NCBI GenBank assembly: GCA_003248315.1
Contig: QKWM01000004.1
Coordinates: 3,407,001-3,471,000, forward strand
From: Streptomyces sp. SW4
Lineage (GTDB): Bacteria; Actinomycetota; Actinomycetes; Streptomycetales; Streptomycetaceae
Direction of reading: 5' to 3'
DNA: 64,000 bases
Part shown: positions 58,403 through 64,000 of the stretch, one piece after another
How positions within the stretch are numbered: position 1 is the stretch's first letter
Layout: every line of letters starts with the position of its first letter
Position numbers and translations under genes: made by a program
Notes under the pieces: generated by a model
What the model was told of the DNA's origin: nothing
Seen by the model: only the letters and a program-made list of their open reading frames with translations
The model's database searches: none

Positions 58403-58434
58403 CTGGTACCAGAGTCTCCTTGTCCTGGTACCAG
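58403..58434. promoter_or_regulatory. Double palindromic operator between exporter and regulator
   Basis: CTGGTACCAG occurs perfectly at 58403-58412 and 58425-58434, 22 bp apart start to start (two helical turns), in the 101-bp divergent intergenic region. Confidence 0.8.
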
Positions 58435-58476
58435 AAGCACCTGGCAACAGGCTCCACGCGACGGCAGTCTGGAAAC

Positions 58477-59366
58477 ATGACGACCATGGCCCAGGAGACC
58501 GCACCGGACACCCGGCCCCGGGCGGCGCGGCGTCAGGAACTCGCCGCCTTCCTGCGCAGCCGGCGCGAGCGGATCAGCCCGAGCAGGTCGGGCTGCCCCG
58601 CAGGCCGGCGGCGCCGCACCCCCGGCCTGCGGCGCGAGGAGGTCGCCCAGCTCTCCGCCGTGGGCGTCACCTGGTACACCTGGCTGGAGCAGGCCCGGGA
58701 CATCCAGGTCTCCGTGCAGGTCCTCGACGCCCTCGCCCGCGCCCTGCTGCTCGACCCGACCGAGCGCGCCCACCTCTTCCGGCTGGCCGGCGCCGTCGAC
58801 CCGGCCCCCACGACGGACTGCCCGGCCGTCACCCCGGCCCTGCGGGCCCTGCTGGAGCGGATCGAGCCCTACCCGCCTGCCTCCAGAACAGCCGGTACGA
58901 CATCCTCGCCCACAACCGCACCTACGGGCTGCTGCTCTGCGACCTGGACGCCGTGCCGCCCGAGGACCGCAACTGCCTGATCCTCTCCTACACCAACGAC
59001 GAGTGGCGGTCGTCGATCGTGCACCTCGCCGAGACCCAGCGGGTGATGGCGGCCCGGTTCCGCACCGCCATGGCCGGCCATCTCGCCGAGCCCGCCTGGA
59101 AGATGCTGCTGGACCGGCTGCACGAGCAGTCGCCCGAGTTCCGCGCCGCCTGGGACCGGCACGAGGTGGTCGCCCACCGCACCAAGCGCAAGGAGTTCCG
59201 CAACCGGTACGTCGGCCGGCTCACCGTGGACCACACCGACCTGTGGCTCGGCCCGGAGAGCGGCCCCCGGATGGTCACCTACGTCCCGGCCGACGACACC
59301 ACCCGGGAGCGGCTGGAGGCCCTGCACGCGATCGCGCTGGAACAGCGGGGCGCTTCGGCGGGATGA
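58477..59366 (+). CDS. MmyB-type XRE transcriptional regulator (one frameshift)
   Basis: A 296-residue regulator. The HTH region is RRTPGLRREEVAQLSAVGVTWYTWLEQARDI, residues about 35-75, and the C-terminal ligand domain has SRYDILAHNRTYGLLLCDLD, WRSSIVHLAETQRVMAARFR, FRAAWDRHEVVAHRTKRKEF and LTVDHTDLWLGPESGPRMVTYVP. A missing G at about 58875 breaks the linker (restoring PYPACLQNSRYDIL). The same family as the gene at 34275-35154, also beside a DHA2-type exporter. Confidence 0.9.
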
Positions 59367-59499
59367 CCGCCCGAAGTGCGGGAACCCGGGCCATGACGGA
59401 AGGTGATGTTCTCAATCGGGTTCACCGGGACCGCCCGGCACAGCGGGCCGCGCACGGCCCGCCGGACCCGTCGAGCGAGAACGGTCGTGGAGGACAGTC

Positions 59500-60237
59500 A
59501 TGGCTGAGCAGAAGTCGACGCGGACGCTCCCGCAGCCGCTGCACGCCGCCGCGTCGGCGGTGCGGCATCTGCCGGGCGCCGGCATGGTCGGCAGGGCGGC
59601 CGGGGGAGCGCTGGACAGGATCGGGGCCGTGTCGCCGCGCGGGCGGCGGATCGCGGTCTACACGGGGGCCGGGGCGCTGGGCGTCGCCGGACTGGTGGAA
59701 TGGCCCGTGGCCCTCACCGGGGCGGCGGTGGCGTGGCTGACCCAGCCACGGCCGAAGGAGACCGCCGAGGCGCGCGCCGTGCGCGAGGCGGGGAACGCGG
59801 ACGGGACGGGCACGGCCGCGAAGAACGGCGCCCGGAGCAGCACGGCCAAGAAGAGCACGTCGGGCACGACGGCCGCCAAGTCCGCCGCCTCGTCGGCCGG
59901 GTCGGCCGCGTCGAAGGCGGCCTCGTCGGCGAAGAAGAGCACGACCGGGGCGAAGAGCACCACGTCCGGGTCGAAGAGCAGCACGACCGGGGCGAAGAGC
60001 AGTACGTCCGGGTCGAAGAGCACGGGCCGCGGCTCGGCCGCCAAGAGCACGGCGAGCAAGAGCGCCGCCAGGAGCACTACCAAGAGCGCCTCCCGGGCCA
60101 AGAGCACGACGGGGCCGAAGAGCGCCTCCGGCGGCAAGACCTCCTCCCGGGCCAAGCCCAAGAGCGCGTCCGCCTCCCGCGGCGGGACGGCACGCAAGAC
60201 GACGGCATCCGGATCGCGCAGCAGGAAGGCGGGCTGA
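59500..60237 (+). CDS. H1-like Ala/Ser/Lys/Thr-rich protein
   Basis: A 245-residue protein, intact. The N-terminal 90 residues carry a hydrophobic helical stretch (VYTGAGALGVAGLVEWPVAL and GAAVAWL). The C-terminal 140 residues are low complexity, with repeats of AKKST, SGSKST, TTGAKS and KSAAR, strongly basic and resembling histone H1-like tails. It could bind DNA or an anionic surface while anchored at the membrane. It sits nine bases before the P-type ATPase gene, so the two are an operon. The function is unknown; the partnership with the ATPase is inferred from position. Confidence 0.75.
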   Translation: MAEQKSTRTLPQPLHAAASAVRHLPGAGMVGRAAGGALDRIGAVSPRGRRIAVYTGAGALGVAGLVEWPVALTGAAVAWLTQPRPKETAEARAVREAGNADGTGTAAKNGARSSTAKKSTSGTTAAKSAASSAGSAASKAASSAKKSTTGAKSTTSGSKSSTTGAKSSTSGSKSTGRGSAAKSTASKSAARSTTKSASRAKSTTGPKSASGGKTSSRAKPKSASASRGGTARKTTASGSRSRKAG

Positions 60238-60246
60238 GACACAGCG

Positions 60247-64000
<3,754 letters not shown>

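Noticed and set aside
59860..60200. Repeats in the H1-like gene as a separate DNA element
   Set aside because: The repeats follow the codon phase and encode Lys/Ser/Thr-rich residues, so they are explained as protein repeats.

Overview
The window is a piece of a Streptomyces (or very closely related actinomycete) chromosome. The base composition is extremely GC-rich with G/C at almost every third codon position, GTG and TTG starts are common, and the gene order is the conserved housekeeping core comEC - holA - rpsT - lepA - hemW - hrcA - dnaJ - rsmE ... era - hemolysin/CorC - ybeY - phoH - leuA ... recO - uppS - zur - znuBCA - glyS. No phage, transposase, integrase, tRNA or rRNA gene is visible. 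This is core chromosome, not an island.

Layout: 1-7.4 kb holds the end of comEC, an arylamine N-acetyltransferase, a YceI fusion protein, holA, rpsT (reverse) and lepA. 7.6-19.6 kb holds an acyl-CoA synthetase, an anti-sigma-kinase/PP2C phosphatase, hemW, a DUF3097 gene and a metallo-beta-lactamase-fold gene (reverse), the CIRCE-controlled hrcA-dnaJ pair, a nitronate monooxygenase, rsmE and a lipoprotein. 19.7-26.6 kb holds a tricorn-type protease, a HIT protein, an RNase Z-like protein, an adenine/adenosine deaminase and an MFS exporter. 26.8-32.8 kb is a glucarate catabolism locus: IclR repressor, kdgD, gudD, transporter and a PfkB-type sugar kinase. 32.9-41.5 kb is mostly reverse strand: era, a deaminase-fold protein, an MmyB-type regulator with a divergent DHA2-type exporter, a YjbR protein, corC/hlyC-like, ybeY, phoH, and an emfourin inhibitor beside its M4 protease. 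41.7-48.6 kb holds leuA behind a leucine-rich leader peptide, a TerB-like zinc-ribbon protein, an MMPL transporter and a two-component system. 48.6-51 kb holds a WhiJ-like pair (XRE/DUF5753 plus DUF397), two small genes and recO. 51-56.8 kb holds uppS, the zinc-uptake operon znuACB-zur and glyS. 56.9-64 kb holds an MFS/MmyB divergent pair, an Ala/Ser/Lys-rich H1-like protein and a large P-type ATPase cut by the window end.

The dominant oddity is sequence quality. Thirty-six genes can only be read by adding back single G or C bases, about 80 in total. Every repaired event is a missing base, usually in a short G or C run, and after repair every complete gene has a length divisible by three. Essential genes (era, leuA, glyS, recO, rsmE) are hit as often as accessory ones, so these are almost certainly sequencing or consensus errors rather than pseudogenes. 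CDS entries therefore span the reconstructed gene and list where the frame changes.

The regulation that can be read directly includes a CIRCE operator before hrcA, a good promoter with an IclR-type palindrome over the start of the glucarate operon, a Zur-box-like sequence over a leaderless-looking znuA start, a leu leader peptide, and two identical palindromes 22 bp apart between a regulator and an exporter. I did not find a convincing wholly new multi-gene system. The less-described items are the duplicated DUF397 module with its small divergent partners, the deaminase-fold protein without catalytic residues beside era, and the H1-like protein/P-type ATPase pair.
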